Origin: Vicinamibacterales bacterium
GTDB lineage: Bacteria; Acidobacteriota; Vicinamibacteria; Vicinamibacterales; SCN-69-37
Length of the DNA: 49,710 nucleotides
Assembly (NCBI GenBank): GCA_030827135.1
Contig: JAURFE010000009.1
Span: 1-49,710, forward strand
Reading direction: 5' to 3'
Part shown: positions 12,901 through 21,586 of the stretch, piece by piece
Position numbering within the stretch: position 1 is the stretch's first letter
Layout: every line of letters begins with the position of its first letter
Notes under the pieces: model-generated
Databases searched by the model: none
Seen by the model: the letters and a program-made list of their open reading frames with translations, nothing else
What the model was told of the DNA's origin: nothing
Made by a program: the position numbers and the translations under genes

Positions 12901-14193
12901 ACGGTCGCCCCGACGCGCGCACTCATCGTCATGAACCGCTCCGGCTCGATCAACATCGTGGACGACAAGGGTGTGGTGCGCGAGCGCTACTCCGTGGTCT
13001 ACGGTGCGCGCCTGAAGGTGAAGGACGGCCAGACGGTCGAGAAGGGGCAGGTCCTGGTCGAATGGGATCCGTACACGTTCTCGATTCTGACCGAGGGCGG
13101 CGGCATGGTCCGCTTCAAGGACATCATCGACAAGGTGACCGTCCACGAGGAAGTGGACGAAATCACAGGCATGTCGCGCCTGATCATTGTCGACTCGCCG
13201 GATGAGAAGAAGCAGCCGTCGATCGAAATCGTGAGTGCCGACGGCAAATTGATCAACCGGTACCACATGCCGTCGAATGCCCACCTCATGGTCACCAACG
13301 GCGAAGAGGTCCAGGCCGGCGACGTGGTGGCGAAGATTCCGCGCGAAACCACGAAGACGAAGGACATCACGGGCGGTCTGCCGCGTGTCGTCGAGTTGTT
13401 CGAAGCGCGCAAGCCGCGTGAGACGGCCGTCATCTCGGAAATTGATGGTGTGGTCCGTCAGGGCGGCATCGTCAAGGGCATGCGCAAGATCCTTGTCGTG
13501 CCGGATGACGGGGGCGATGCGAAGGAGTACTCACTGCCGCGCGGCGTGCATGTGAACGTGCAGGAAGGCGACCGCGTGACCGCGGGTGAGCCGCTCATGG
13601 ACGGTCCGCGCAACCCGCACGACATTCTGGCCGTGCTCGGCGAGAAGGAACTGCAGGCGTACCTGGTCAACGAGATCCAGGAGGTTTATCGTCTGCAGGG
13701 CGTCGGCATCAACGACAAACACATCGAGGTCATCGTGCGACAGATGATGCGATGGGTGAAGGTCGAGGATGTCGGTGACACCGAATTCCTCATCGACGAA
13801 CAAGTGGACAAGTTCCGGTTCAACGAAGAGAACGAGCGGGTGTTGACCAACGGCGGGCAGCCGGCCAAGGGCCGCCCGCTCCTGCTGGGCATCACGAAGG
13901 CGTCGCTCTCGACCGACTCGTTCATCTCGGCGGCGTCGTTCCAGGAGACCACCAGGGTGCTGACCGAGGCGTCCATCTCGGGCAAGATGGACTACCTGCG
14001 CGGCCTCAAGGAAAACGTCACGATGGGCCGCCTCATCCCGGCCGGCACCGGCTTCGACTTCTACCGTGACGTGCGGATCGAAGCCGACGAGCCGCCGCCG
14101 CCACCGCCGCCGTCTCCGGAAGAGCTGGAACTGCAGCGCGAAATGGACGACCTCACCGACGCGGACTACATGTTCCGAGACGACGTCGACTAG
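9976..14193 (+). CDS. rpoC: DNA-directed RNA polymerase subunit beta'
   Basis: A 1405-aa beta' subunit. The N-terminal zinc site is formed by C68, C70, C83 and C86 ([21 protein letters not shown]). The catalytic Mg-binding loop [12 protein letters not shown] is at 456-467. The second zinc site uses [11 protein letters not shown] in the C-terminal part, and the bridge-helix and trigger-loop region lies near [19 protein letters not shown]. The protein ends in a proline run and an acidic tail. It is the last gene of the rpoBC unit and is followed by a terminator. Confidence 0.98.
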   Translation: MRPNLHDKGQLTSDFDSIRISLASPETILRWSHGEVTKPETINYRTFKPERDGLFCAKIFGPVTDWECLCGKYKRMKHRGVICDKCGVEVTQARVRRERLGHIALATPVSHVWFFKGLPSRIGHLLDITLRDLERILYFEAYVVVDAGDTELKDKQLLTEEQYRQERETWGFRFKAQMGAEAIKELLRRVNVDRLSEEMREKMRSETSAQKKLKFAKRLKVVDAFRKSDNKPEWMILDVVPVIPPELRPLVPLDGGRFATSDLNDLYRRVINRNNRLKKLMELKAPDVIIRNEKRMLQEAVDALFDNGRRGRVLRGANNRPLKSLSDTLKGKQGRFRQNLLGKRVDYSGRSVIVIGPELKLHQCGLPKKMALELFKPFIYHKLEARGLVSTIKQAKEMVEQQRTEVWDILEEVIKDHPVMLNRAPTLHRLGIQAFEPVLVEGKAIRIHPLVCTAFNADFDGDQMAVHIPLSPEAQIEASVLMMASNNILSPASGQPIAVPSQDIVLGCYYLTKAKVGAKGEGRVFASVDDVLLALEAGEVETLTPIRLRYTGRMIDLSATRDSQDVLDGTETIINHAIITTTVGRVIFNDALPPEMPFINGLLKKKGLQQAVRYCHLHFGLEPTVRMLDSLKNTGFLYAMKSGMSIGIDDLIIPAKKGEFVQDARDEVIKVEGQYQDGAITNGERYNKVIAIWSEVTEKIADEMFGEMEALDKSGRSFNPVYVMADSGARGSKQQIRQLAGMRGLMAKPSGEIIESPITANFREGLTVMEYFISTHGARKGLADTALKTADSGYLTRRLVDVAQDVIISETDCGTLDGLEARAIVDSGGEIVERLGDRIVGRVALDDITDPSSGQVLVPAAGEIDEKLAEAIEDAGIERVKIRSVLTCAARRGVCAKCYGRDLSTGKMVEMGLAAGVIAAQSIGEPGTQLTMRTFHIGGTASRVADQSTIETRHKGTVRFDGLQTVEGRERHDDKTVAPTRALIVMNRSGSINIVDDKGVVRERYSVVYGARLKVKDGQTVEKGQVLVEWDPYTFSILTEGGGMVRFKDIIDKVTVHEEVDEITGMSRLIIVDSPDEKKQPSIEIVSADGKLINRYHMPSNAHLMVTNGEEVQAGDVVAKIPRETTKTKDITGGLPRVVELFEARKPRETAVISEIDGVVRQGGIVKGMRKILVVPDDGGDAKEYSLPRGVHVNVQEGDRVTAGEPLMDGPRNPHDILAVLGEKELQAYLVNEIQEVYRLQGVGINDKHIEVIVRQMMRWVKVEDVGDTEFLIDEQVDKFRFNEENERVLTNGGQPAKGRPLLLGITKASLSTDSFISAASFQETTRVLTEASISGKMDYLRGLKENVTMGRLIPAGTGFDFYRDVRIEADEPPPPPPPSPEELELQREMDDLTDADYMFRDDVD

Positions 14194-14240
14194 CGATCAC
14201 TCGTAGGGCGGTTTTCCCAGACCGCCGAATCTCACACACA

Positions 14241-14275
14241 CGGGCGCGGAGGGGACACCTTCCGCGCCCGTTTTT
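14241..14275 (+). terminator. Intrinsic terminator of the rpoBC operon
   Basis: CGGGCGCGGA (14241-14250) pairs with TCCGCGCCCG (14261-14270) and is followed by TTTTT. The stem can be prolonged by flanking CACACACA and GTGTGTG. It lies 47 nt past the rpoC stop. Confidence 0.9.
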
Positions 14276-14419
14276 GTGTGTGCGGCCTGCGCGCATTCGA
14301 TCGACAGGGCTCTCGGAGAGACCTCGCGGACGACGACGTTGCAGGGCAGGAGGCAATCCCTGCGTCGCGAGCGATGTGGTGATGCGTGCGATGCCCGGAT
14401 CCTGTGTGACACTGGTGCC

Positions 14420-15214
14420 GTGGACATTTCCGACCGGTGTGAAGACCTGCGTGATGTGCGCTGGCGTCGCGAAGGGACGCGTCAGGTCGAAACGGCGATC
14501 GACGCCGAGCGGTTTGTCGAACAGGTGGGGTTTGCCGCCTGTCTCACCGATTCCCGGCGTCCCGGGCCGTCCCTGTATGTGGCGGTGTGTGGGCGGCGTG
14601 ATGCGGTGATGCCGCGCCATGTGCAGAAGGACCCGGAAGCCTCGCTGACCTGGCAGATCAAGGATGACGTTGTTCGACGCGGGCAGATCTACTACGGAAA
14701 ATTGCCGCGTGGAAAGACGATGTTCATCGCGCCGCGCATGATTCCGTGGTTCCACGCGATCTGGGGCATGCGTCGCGCTGAAGAGCGCACGCGCCTGAGC
14801 CCTGATGCGCAGGCGATTCTTGCGGTGCTGCGGAGGGAGTGGGAAATGGCCACCTCCGACCTGCGCGAGGAGTCGGGCGTGGTGGATCGCAAGGCGTTCA
14901 CCAAAGCCATCGACGAACTGCAGGCGGCCATGATCGTGGTGCCCAGCGAGGTCGTCTACCTTCCGACATTCACGTACATCTGGACGCTCGCGGTCGGGAG
15001 ATTTCCGGACGCGTTGCGAAAGCGCGTCCGTCGGGAGGCGGCGCTCCGCGAGATTGCCCGCTGTTTTCTTGAGCATGCCGGAATGACCGTGCCCGGCGAA
15101 CTGGCGAGAGTGACAGGTCTGTCCAGGCCCGACGCGGGCCTCGGCAATCGCGCGCTGGTGGCCGAAGGGGTAGCGACGATGCCGGCCAGAGGTGTCTACG
15201 TGGCGATACCATGA
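14420..15214 (+). CDS. AlkZ-related winged-helix protein
   Basis: The conserved part begins near [20 protein letters not shown] and continues through [17 protein letters not shown]. It then reads [26 protein letters not shown], and a C-terminal part with [18 protein letters not shown]. This resembles the AlkZ/YcaQ-related winged-helix family, whose characterised members are DNA glycosylases acting on alkylated or crosslinked DNA. I do not see enough to claim catalysis. The start is uncertain: GTG 14420 fits the conserved region. The frame is open back to 14276, and an AGGAGG at 14348-14353 sits before an in-frame CTG (14360). Its stop is 7 nt before a photolyase start, so a shared DNA-repair operon is plausible. 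Confidence 0.72.
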   Translation: MDISDRCEDLRDVRWRREGTRQVETAIDAERFVEQVGFAACLTDSRRPGPSLYVAVCGRRDAVMPRHVQKDPEASLTWQIKDDVVRRGQIYYGKLPRGKTMFIAPRMIPWFHAIWGMRRAEERTRLSPDAQAILAVLRREWEMATSDLREESGVVDRKAFTKAIDELQAAMIVVPSEVVYLPTFTYIWTLAVGRFPDALRKRVRREAALREIARCFLEHAGMTVPGELARVTGLSRPDAGLGNRALVAEGVATMPARGVYVAIP

Positions 15215-15221
15215 GCACAGG

Positions 15222-16754
15222 ATGATTCGTTCCCTCGTGCTGGTGCTCGGCGATCAACTGGACCTAAACGCGGCGGCGTTTGATGGCTTCGATGCGGCAC
15301 AAGACATCGTCTGGATGGCCGAAGTGGCCGAGGAGTCCACGCACGTCTGGGCATCCAAGCCACGTATCGCGATGTTTCTGGCGGGCATGCGCCACTTCGC
15401 GCGCGCACTTGAAGATGCGGGCCGGCCCCTGCGGTACACGCGGCTGGACGCTCCCGACAATCATGGCTCGCTGGCAGCGCAACTCAGAGCCGACATTGCG
15501 GCGCTGACGCCTGCGCAACTTGTGATGACGATGCCGGGCGACTGGCGTGTGCTGCAGGCACTGCAGGCAGTGGCAGCTGAAACCGGCGTGCCCGTTGAGA
15601 TACGCGAAGACCGGCATTTCTTCACCACCCTGCGCGAGTTCGAGGCCCACGCAAAAGGCCGCAAGCAGCTGCGCATGGAGTTCTTCTATCGGGAGCAGCG
15701 CCGCGCCCACGATGTGTTGATGGACAATGGGGAACCGTGCGGCGGGCAGTGGAACTTCGACGCCGACAACCGCGAGCCCTTTCCAAAGACGGGCCCGGTG
15801 AACGTGCCTCCGCGCAGCCGTTTCGAGTCCGATGCGCTGACAACAGACGTGCTGAGGATGGTGCAGGCGCGGTTTGCCACGCACCCTGGACATCTTGAGA
15901 GTTTTGCCTGGCCGGTCACGCGTCAGCAGGCATTGCAGGCGTTGCAGACGTTTGTCGACGAGCGGCTGCCACACTTCGGCCGGCATCAGGATGCGATGTG
16001 GCCGGGCGAGCCGTGGCTGTATCACGCGCACATCTCCGCGGCGATGAACATGAAGCTGCTCAACCCGCGCGAGGTGGTGGCGGCGGCGGTCGCCGCCTAT
16101 CGCGCGGGCCACGCATCCCTGCCTGGGGTGGAGGGATTTGTGCGCCAGATTCTGGGGTGGCGCGAGTACGTGCGCGGCATCTACTGGACGCAGATGCCCG
16201 ACTACCTGCAGCGGAATGCGCAGGGCGCACACCACCCGCTGCCGGCCTGGTTCTGGACCGGTGAGACCGACATGGCCTGCCTGCGCGATGTCATCACGCA
16301 GACGCTTGAACACGGCTACGCGCACCACATCCAGCGGCTCATGGTGACGGGCCTGTACACGTTGTTGCTCGGCGTCGAGCCGCAGCAGGTGCATGCCTGG
16401 TACCTGGCGGTGTACGTCGATGCGGTGGAGTGGGTCGAGCTGCCCAACACGCTGGGCATGAGCCAGTACGCCGACGGCGGCGTGATGGCCAGCAAACCCT
16501 ATGTCGCCACAGGCAAGTACATCGCGAAGATGAGCCCGTACTGCAGGGGCTGCCGCTACGATCCGGCTGAACGCACCGGCGAGACGGCGTGTCCGTTCAC
16601 CACGCTGTATTGGGATTACCTGATGCGCCACGAGGCCACGCTCTCGCGCAACCCGCGGATGGCCCTGCAGGTGAAAAACCTCGCGCGACTGGACGCGGCT
16701 GAACGGCAGGCTGTGGCCGGGCATGCCGAGCGCATCCGCCTCACACAGGCGTAG
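15222..16754 (+). CDS. phrB: Iron-sulfur bacterial cryptochrome/(6-4) photolyase (FeS-BCP), copy A
   Basis: A 510-aa protein of the FeS-BCP family, whose PhrB member repairs (6-4) photoproducts using FAD, a lumazine chromophore and a 4Fe-4S cluster. The N-terminal Rossmann-like domain begins SLVLVLGDQLDLN. The FAD domain includes GWREYVRGIYW and MVTGLYTLLLGVEP. The four cluster cysteines are C353, C441, C444 and C457 (ETDMACLRD, YCRGC, ACPF). Their spacing is the same as Cys350/438/441/454 recalled for Agrobacterium PhrB. The start ATG 15222 is preceded by CACAGG. It lies 7 nt after the AlkZ-related gene. A paralogue lies at 27118-28749. Confidence 0.92.
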   Translation: MIRSLVLVLGDQLDLNAAAFDGFDAAQDIVWMAEVAEESTHVWASKPRIAMFLAGMRHFARALEDAGRPLRYTRLDAPDNHGSLAAQLRADIAALTPAQLVMTMPGDWRVLQALQAVAAETGVPVEIREDRHFFTTLREFEAHAKGRKQLRMEFFYREQRRAHDVLMDNGEPCGGQWNFDADNREPFPKTGPVNVPPRSRFESDALTTDVLRMVQARFATHPGHLESFAWPVTRQQALQALQTFVDERLPHFGRHQDAMWPGEPWLYHAHISAAMNMKLLNPREVVAAAVAAYRAGHASLPGVEGFVRQILGWREYVRGIYWTQMPDYLQRNAQGAHHPLPAWFWTGETDMACLRDVITQTLEHGYAHHIQRLMVTGLYTLLLGVEPQQVHAWYLAVYVDAVEWVELPNTLGMSQYADGGVMASKPYVATGKYIAKMSPYCRGCRYDPAERTGETACPFTTLYWDYLMRHEATLSRNPRMALQVKNLARLDAAERQAVAGHAERIRLTQA

Positions 16755-16757
16755 AAT
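16752..16757 (+). promoter_or_regulatory. Likely -10 box (TAGAAT) for the truncated hydrolase
   Basis: TAGAAT overlaps the stop codon of the photolyase and is followed by GCGCGGAG. A strong ribosome-binding site AAGGAGG (16772-16778) precedes ATG 16786. The same TAnnnT-GCG pattern recurs before several genes in this window. No clear -35 is visible. Confidence 0.45.
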
Positions 16758-16785
16758 GCGCGGAGTGACCCCAAGGAGGTCCCCC

Positions 16786-17040
16786 ATGCGTCCAGTCCGT
16801 CGTCTGCTGTTTGCGTTCACCCTCGCAATCGCCGCAGGTGCGTCCCTGGCCGCTCAACGCGGGGGGATGCCGGCCGATCAGGTCGCGCAGCGGTTGGCCG
16901 CGGAACGTGAACTGCACGAAATCGCCGTTGTCGATCGCAAGGTGATGATGCCGATGCGCGATGGCGTCCGGCTGGCCACCGACATCTACCGGCCGCGGGC
17001 CACTACTTCAGATACTGCTCCCACCAGCGCAGTTCGTTGA
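16786..17040 (+). pseudogene. Truncated CocE/NonD-type alpha/beta hydrolase (N-terminal fragment)
   Basis: 84 codons begin with a signal peptide (MRPVRRLLFAFTLAIAAG, ending near AAQ). They reach the family motif VMMPMRDGVRLATDIYRPR, the start of the catalytic domain in X-Pro dipeptidyl-peptidase/CocE hydrolases of roughly 550-650 aa. After RPR the frame reads into the antisense of the neighbouring S9 peptidase and stops. The catalytic Ser, Asp and His regions are all missing. The ribosome-binding site (AAGGAGG) and -10 box remain intact, so a short secreted peptide may still be made. The junction falls within a few bases of the S9 stop codon at 17003. Confidence 0.85.
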
Positions 17041-19069
17041 GCATGCGGTGCACCACGTTCCAGTGGCCGCTGATGCCGTGCGCCTGTCCCTCGTAGATCA
17101 GCATTTTGGTCGGCACGCCGATCTTCTTGAGACAGGTATACAGCTGGATTGCGCCTTCGATGGGGACACGGTAATCCACGTCCCCGTGCACGAAGAGCGT
17201 GGCGGCCCTGGTGTTGCCGCAGCGGAAGAACGGGGACTGTTCGATCATCACTTCAAGGGCGGCCCGGTTCCACGGCGGCCCGAAAAACTCCATGTCCTTG
17301 GTGCGTGAGATGTCGGATAACGCGTAGTTGGCGGTCCAGTTCGATTCACCGGCGCCTGGAATCGCAGCCTTAAAGCGTTCGGGGTATTTCGTGATCAGCC
17401 AGTTGGTGAGGATGCCGCCGTACGAGTGCCCCGTGGTGCCCACTCGTTGACGATCAATGGCGAAGCGGCCGGCCAGCGCATCGATGCCGGCAATGACGTC
17501 CTCGCCGTCCTTGTTGCCCCAGCCGCCCCATGTGGCCCACTTGAAGTCATCGCCGTACCCGGTCGACGATCGAAAGTTCGGCAGGAACACGAAGTAGCCG
17601 TGTGCAGCGAACAGTGAGTTCTTGAAATTGAATCCGTAGCCGGACGCGGCATGGGGGCCGCCATGGTTCATGACAATCAGGGGATACGGACCGCGGGCGG
17701 CGTCGTAGCCATGCGGAAACAGCAGAAATCCTTCAATGCGGGTGCCGTCGGTGCTGCGCCATTCGACGGTCTCCGAGGGGCGTGTTGCGAGCGACACGTC
17801 CGCCAGAAACGTCCGGTGCACGTCGGTCAGCCGGCGCTCATTGCGTCCATCGATGTCGGCGACGTAAATGTCCGAGGGGCGATCGAATTCGCCAACCGTG
17901 TACGCGATACGTGTGAAGCTGCGATCGAAATCGAGGTTGTTCAGGCGTCGGCGCCCGCTGGTGATCTGTTCGACGGCACCGCCGGCGGCTGGCACCCGGA
18001 AGAGATGCACCGCACCGCCGGTCTCCGCGGTGAAGTACAGGTGGCGGCTGTCTGGTGACCATCGCGGGGTTCCCGGGTCGCGGTCCCAATCGGCTGTCAG
18101 GTTGCGTGCGGCGCCGAGCCCCGCCGGCTGGACCCACAGATCCTGCGCCCCGCCATGGGCCAGGCGTTCGTCGACGATGCGCTGGGTGCTGAGCGCACGT
18201 TCATACACCAGCCATCGTCCATCCGGAGAAAACGACGGGCTCGTGTAGTTGTGGCCGTCGTTGGTCAGGCGCGAGAGGGTGCCGTCACGAGAGACGCGAT
18301 AGAGGTCGGTCGAGCCGTACGCTTTTTCGTCGCGGGCTCCCTGCTCGTTCAGGGTGAACTGCAGGCCGGTGCTGTCGGGCAGCCACTGGAGAGCGCCGAT
18401 GCCGGTGAGACCGAGCGATGTGAGTTGCCGGGCATCACCACCGGATGCCGGGCGAATCACCACTTCGGTGGCGGGACGCGCGTGTCTGTTCGGCAGCGGA
18501 AAACGTTGTCCATCCTGGCGGAACGGATACCAGTCGAACGCATCGCCCTTGAAGCGTTCCTCGTGGCGCCGCTCAAAATCAGTGAGGGCCGGTGCCGGTG
18601 CGGGCGGCCGGGGCACATCCTGCACACGTGCCAACCACTGCCCGTCGGGACTGGGGAGCCACGCGCCGCCCGCTGCGGCGGCGGCGGCACGTTCCTCCAG
18701 AGGCGTCGCCGGGTTCGCCGGATCGACGGACCACGTCGTGGCCTTGAGCGTCACGCGCAGCCGGTTGTCCTCACCCCACCGCGGGTTGGAGACGTCCTCG
18801 CCGTTGATCTGGATCCGCCGTTCGGACGGTGCGCCGACGGTCATCACGAGCCACGTCTGCGTGGTCGTGGTGTTGGTCACCTCGACTGGCTGCGTCACGG
18901 TGTAGGCGACCCAGCGGCCGTCCGGCGACAGACGCGGCGCTCCGACGGACTTCATCCGGTAGTAATCCTCAGCCTGGAGGGCGCGTGCACGGCCTGCGAC
19001 AGGTTGAGCCGCAGACATCGAGACAGGTGCGAGCAGGACGCACGACAGGAACACGGCAATTCGGCGCAT
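17003..19069 (-). CDS. Secreted S9-family peptidase (prolyl oligopeptidase/acylaminoacyl-peptidase type)
   Basis: A 688-aa protein with a signal peptide (about 1-21). An N-terminal beta-propeller has WD40-like SPDGRW repeats (for example 48-53 and 281-286). The C-terminal alpha/beta hydrolase domain follows. The catalytic triad can be placed at S549 in GHSYGG, D632 in HGDVDYRVP and H664 in GQAHGISG. Such enzymes cleave short peptides in the periplasm or outside the cell. The ATG is preceded by GGGAGAA. The natural C-terminus (WWEQYLK) is complete, but it abuts the truncated hydrolase directly, so any original downstream terminator has been lost. Confidence 0.93.
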   Translation of the reverse strand: MRRIAVFLSCVLLAPVSMSAAQPVAGRARALQAEDYYRMKSVGAPRLSPDGRWVAYTVTQPVEVTNTTTTQTWLVMTVGAPSERRIQINGEDVSNPRWGEDNRLRVTLKATTWSVDPANPATPLEERAAAAAAGGAWLPSPDGQWLARVQDVPRPPAPAPALTDFERRHEERFKGDAFDWYPFRQDGQRFPLPNRHARPATEVVIRPASGGDARQLTSLGLTGIGALQWLPDSTGLQFTLNEQGARDEKAYGSTDLYRVSRDGTLSRLTNDGHNYTSPSFSPDGRWLVYERALSTQRIVDERLAHGGAQDLWVQPAGLGAARNLTADWDRDPGTPRWSPDSRHLYFTAETGGAVHLFRVPAAGGAVEQITSGRRRLNNLDFDRSFTRIAYTVGEFDRPSDIYVADIDGRNERRLTDVHRTFLADVSLATRPSETVEWRSTDGTRIEGFLLFPHGYDAARGPYPLIVMNHGGPHAASGYGFNFKNSLFAAHGYFVFLPNFRSSTGYGDDFKWATWGGWGNKDGEDVIAGIDALAGRFAIDRQRVGTTGHSYGGILTNWLITKYPERFKAAIPGAGESNWTANYALSDISRTKDMEFFGPPWNRAALEVMIEQSPFFRCGNTRAATLFVHGDVDYRVPIEGAIQLYTCLKKIGVPTKMLIYEGQAHGISGHWNVVHRMLNELRWWEQYLK

Positions 19070-19125
19070 GGGGTTCTCCCTGGCGCCGAAGGCTATCAGA
19101 TCACCATCGCCCCGGCGCGTGGGCT

Positions 19126-19557
19126 CTAGCGTTCGAACTTTGTCGACAACACGATCGACGACGTCGTGCGATCCACGCCGTCGAGAGCGCCGATTCGATC
19201 GGTGAGGACGTCCATGTCGCCGACCGCGGGGACCACCGCGATGGCGACCAGGTCGTACGCGCCGCTCACCGAGTGGAGGCTTCGCACCTCTGGCATCGCC
19301 CGCAGCGCGGTGACCACCGAGGCCTGCTGCTTGGGATGCACCGCCATCATGATGTGGGCACGGATGTGGCCCTGTTCGTGTTGGTCGTGCACCCGCACCG
19401 TGTAGCCGCTGATCACCCCTTCGCGTTCCAGGCGTTCAAGCCGGCTCTGCACGGTGGTGCGCGACACCCCGAGCCGCCGCGCGAGTTGGGCGGTCGAGGT
19501 CCGCGCGTTTTCGCGGAGCAGAGACAGCAGCTGTTCGTCCGTCTGGCTGAGCTTCAT
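19126..19557 (-). CDS. Lrp/AsnC-family transcriptional regulator
   Basis: 143 aa with an N-terminal winged HTH (about 4-60; LSQTDEQLLSLLRENAR, then LARRLGVSRTTVQSRLERL) and a C-terminal RAM/Lrp ligand-binding domain (about 65-140). Members bind amino acids and often control a divergent transport or catabolic gene. It is transcribed away from a class III aminotransferase across a short AT-richer gap with an inverted repeat, so the aminotransferase-cupin pair is the likely target. It resembles the Lrp/lysine-aminotransferase pairing of actinobacteria in arrangement only. Confidence 0.92.
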   Translation of the reverse strand: MKLSQTDEQLLSLLRENARTSTAQLARRLGVSRTTVQSRLERLEREGVISGYTVRVHDQHEQGHIRAHIMMAVHPKQQASVVTALRAMPEVRSLHSVSGAYDLVAIAVVPAVGDMDVLTDRIGALDGVDRTTSSIVLSTKFER

Positions 19558-19564
19558 GTCGATT

Positions 19565-19599
19565 TGCCGAAATATAGCGTAAAAATGTCCATTTTGGCA
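19565..19599. promoter_or_regulatory. Candidate Lrp operator (inverted repeat)
   Basis: TGCCGAAAT (19565-19573) and ATTTTGGCA (19591-19599) are inverted with 8 of 9 matches, spaced about 26 nt centre to centre. They lie in the gap between the lrp-like start (19557) and the aminotransferase start (19636). This is the AT-richest stretch nearby. Binding by the adjacent regulator is inferred. Confidence 0.5.
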
Positions 19600-19635
19600 C
19601 TACTAATCGACAGTTCAGGCCGCGATACTGCCGAC

Positions 19636-21120
19636 ATGCCACATTTAGACGCCCTCGCTCCGCTGCGCGCCCACCTCGGCCGCCGACGAACCACTGGCCT
19701 GGACGATGCCACGATTGGTGCGTTTGCGGCGACGCACGCGGACCTGGCGGCGGCTCTGAGCGCCGCGGCGGTTGAGTACGCGCGCATCCGGGATGAGTTC
19801 GCGGACCTGCTCGACCTCGACGAAGACGCGCAGATCCAGGCCATTCAGGGCGGCTTCCTGAATTTCTACTCGGTCGATACGGCCAATCCTTACGTGGCAC
19901 TGGTCGCCCGCGGCCCATGGCTGGTCACGCTCAAGGGCGCAGTGCTGTATGACTCCGGCGGGTACGGCATGCTCGGTTTTGGCCATACCCCGTCGATGGT
20001 GCTCGAGGCGATGGCTCGACCGCAGGCGATGGCCAACATCATGACGCCGAGCCTGTCTCAGTTGCGGTTCGACCGGGCGATGCGTCGTGAGGTGGGGCAC
20101 ACCCGCGGCGCGTGTCCGTACGGCAAGTTCCTGTGTCTCAATTCAGGGTCGGAGTCGGTCTCGCTGGCCAGTCGATTCGCAGACGTCAATGCCAAACTCA
20201 TGACCGACCCCGGAGGTCGTCATGCGGGCCGGACGGTGAAGCGGGTGGTGGTGAAGGGCAGCTTCCACGGACGCACTGAGCGGCCGGCGCTCTACTCGAA
20301 CTCCAGCCGCAAGAACTACGTGCAGCATCTGGCGAGTTTCCGCGGCGAAGACAGCGTGCTCGTCGTCAACCCGTACGACGTGGACGCCCTCCGCAAGGCA
20401 TTTGCCGATGCTGACAGGCACGGCTGGTTCATCGAAGCGATGTTCCTGGAACCGGTCATGGGTGAAGGGGATCCGGGACGCGCCGTACCGCGGGCGTTTT
20501 ACGACGCGGCGCGGGAACTGACGCAGGCGCATGGGGCGCTGCTGCTGGTGGATTCAATTCAGGCGGGACTTCGTGCGCACGGTGTGTTGTCGATCGTCGA
20601 CTATCCCGGCTTTGAGGGCATCACGCCGCCCGACATGGAGACGTTCTCGAAGGCGCTCAACGGCGCGCAGTATCCGTTGTCGGTGCTCGGCGTGACGGCG
20701 CAGACGGCGGCGTTGTATCGCATCGGCATCTACGGCAACACGATGACCGCCAACCCGCGCGCGCTCGACGTGGCCAGCGCGATCCTGGCGCAACTGACAC
20801 CGGAGCTTCGCGCCAACATCCGCACGCGTGGTGCCCAGGCGGTGGCCAGACTCGACGCGCTGCGTGCGGAACATCCCGATCTCATCGTGAAGGTGCAAGG
20901 CACCGGCCTGATCTTCTCCTGCGAGCTGGGGCCGCACTTCAAGGCGTACGGCGCAGGCTCGGTCGAGGAGTCGCTGCGGGTGCACGGTCTCGGGGTGATT
21001 CACGGCGGCGAAAATTCGCTGCGCTTCACGCCCCACTTTGCGATGACCGAAGACGAGCTTGACCTGCTCGTCTCACTGGTGCGGCAGGCCGTGGTCGCAC
21101 CGCACGTCGTGCAGGTATGA
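19636..21120 (+). CDS. Class III (PLP-dependent) aminotransferase
   Basis: 494 aa. The fold-type I motifs are visible: GAVLYDSGGYGMLGFGH, the PLP-phosphate region LNSGSESVSLASR, LLLVDSIQAGLRAHG with the cofactor Asp, and FSKALNGAQYP with the Schiff-base Lys. The C-terminal small domain ends FTPHFAMTEDELDLL. The family includes ornithine, GABA and lysine aminotransferases; the substrate cannot be read from sequence. The start could be ATG 19585 (17 residues longer) or 19636; neither has a clear ribosome-binding site. The candidate operator spans 19585, which favours the inner start. A cupin gene follows after 21 nt. Confidence 0.88.
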   Translation: MPHLDALAPLRAHLGRRRTTGLDDATIGAFAATHADLAAALSAAAVEYARIRDEFADLLDLDEDAQIQAIQGGFLNFYSVDTANPYVALVARGPWLVTLKGAVLYDSGGYGMLGFGHTPSMVLEAMARPQAMANIMTPSLSQLRFDRAMRREVGHTRGACPYGKFLCLNSGSESVSLASRFADVNAKLMTDPGGRHAGRTVKRVVVKGSFHGRTERPALYSNSSRKNYVQHLASFRGEDSVLVVNPYDVDALRKAFADADRHGWFIEAMFLEPVMGEGDPGRAVPRAFYDAARELTQAHGALLLVDSIQAGLRAHGVLSIVDYPGFEGITPPDMETFSKALNGAQYPLSVLGVTAQTAALYRIGIYGNTMTANPRALDVASAILAQLTPELRANIRTRGAQAVARLDALRAEHPDLIVKVQGTGLIFSCELGPHFKAYGAGSVEESLRVHGLGVIHGGENSLRFTPHFAMTEDELDLLVSLVRQAVVAPHVVQV

Positions 21121-21141
21121 TCGGCGGCGGAGGCAGACAAC

Positions 21142-21528
21142 ATGAGCGCAGCGAACGTGCTGATGGCGCCGATGATCGGCGTAGAGAGTCGTGTGGTGGG
21201 CGGCGTCCGGATGGACGTGGTACCGGTCGGCACCGGGCGGGTCAAACGGGTCATCTATGAACCCGGCTTCAAGTGGTCCACCCAGATGAAACCGGTCGTC
21301 GGCACCGACCTGTGCATGCATGCCCACGTCGGGTTTCTTGCGGCCGGCTCGATCGCGATCGCGTATGCCGACGGCTGCACGCGCACGTTCACGGCGCCGC
21401 AGGTGGTTGACGTCGAACCCGGACACGACGGCTGGGTGGTCGGTGACACGCCGGCTGTGTTGATCGAGTTCGACTTCCTCGGTGAGACTGCCGCCCGCTT
21501 CGGCCTGCCGGACGCGCACCGGCACTGA
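21142..21528 (+). CDS. Cupin-domain protein
   Basis: 128 aa with a single beta-barrel. VKRVIYEPGFKWSTQMKPVV and MHAHVGFLAAGSIAIAYADG look like the two conserved cupin strands, with H-x-H as a possible metal ligand. Such small cupins bind metals or small ligands and may be enzymes or sensors. It lies just behind the aminotransferase and probably shares its transcript. Function unknown. Confidence 0.75.
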   Translation: MSAANVLMAPMIGVESRVVGGVRMDVVPVGTGRVKRVIYEPGFKWSTQMKPVVGTDLCMHAHVGFLAAGSIAIAYADGCTRTFTAPQVVDVEPGHDGWVVGDTPAVLIEFDFLGETAARFGLPDAHRH

Positions 21529-21552
21529 CCGGCGCCGCGCCCGGGGATCAGG

Positions 21553-21581
21553 TTTCGGGGGGGGGCGCCGTTTGTTAGGAT
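21553..21581 (+). promoter_or_regulatory. Candidate promoter with a G9 tract in the spacer
   Basis: A -10-like TAGGAT (21576-21581) lies 5 nt before the sulfatase ATG (21587). Seventeen bases upstream of it is a weak -35-like TTTCGG (21553-21558). The spacer contains nine consecutive G (21557-21565). Slippage in such a tract would change the spacing. The transcript would be leaderless or nearly so. Confidence 0.4.
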
Positions 21582-21586
21582 GCGCC

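Noticed and set aside
18829-19635. N-terminal extension of the aminotransferase across the lrp-like gene
   Set aside because: Antisense to the S9 peptidase and regulator, with no homology to aminotransferases; the family-like sequence begins after 19636.
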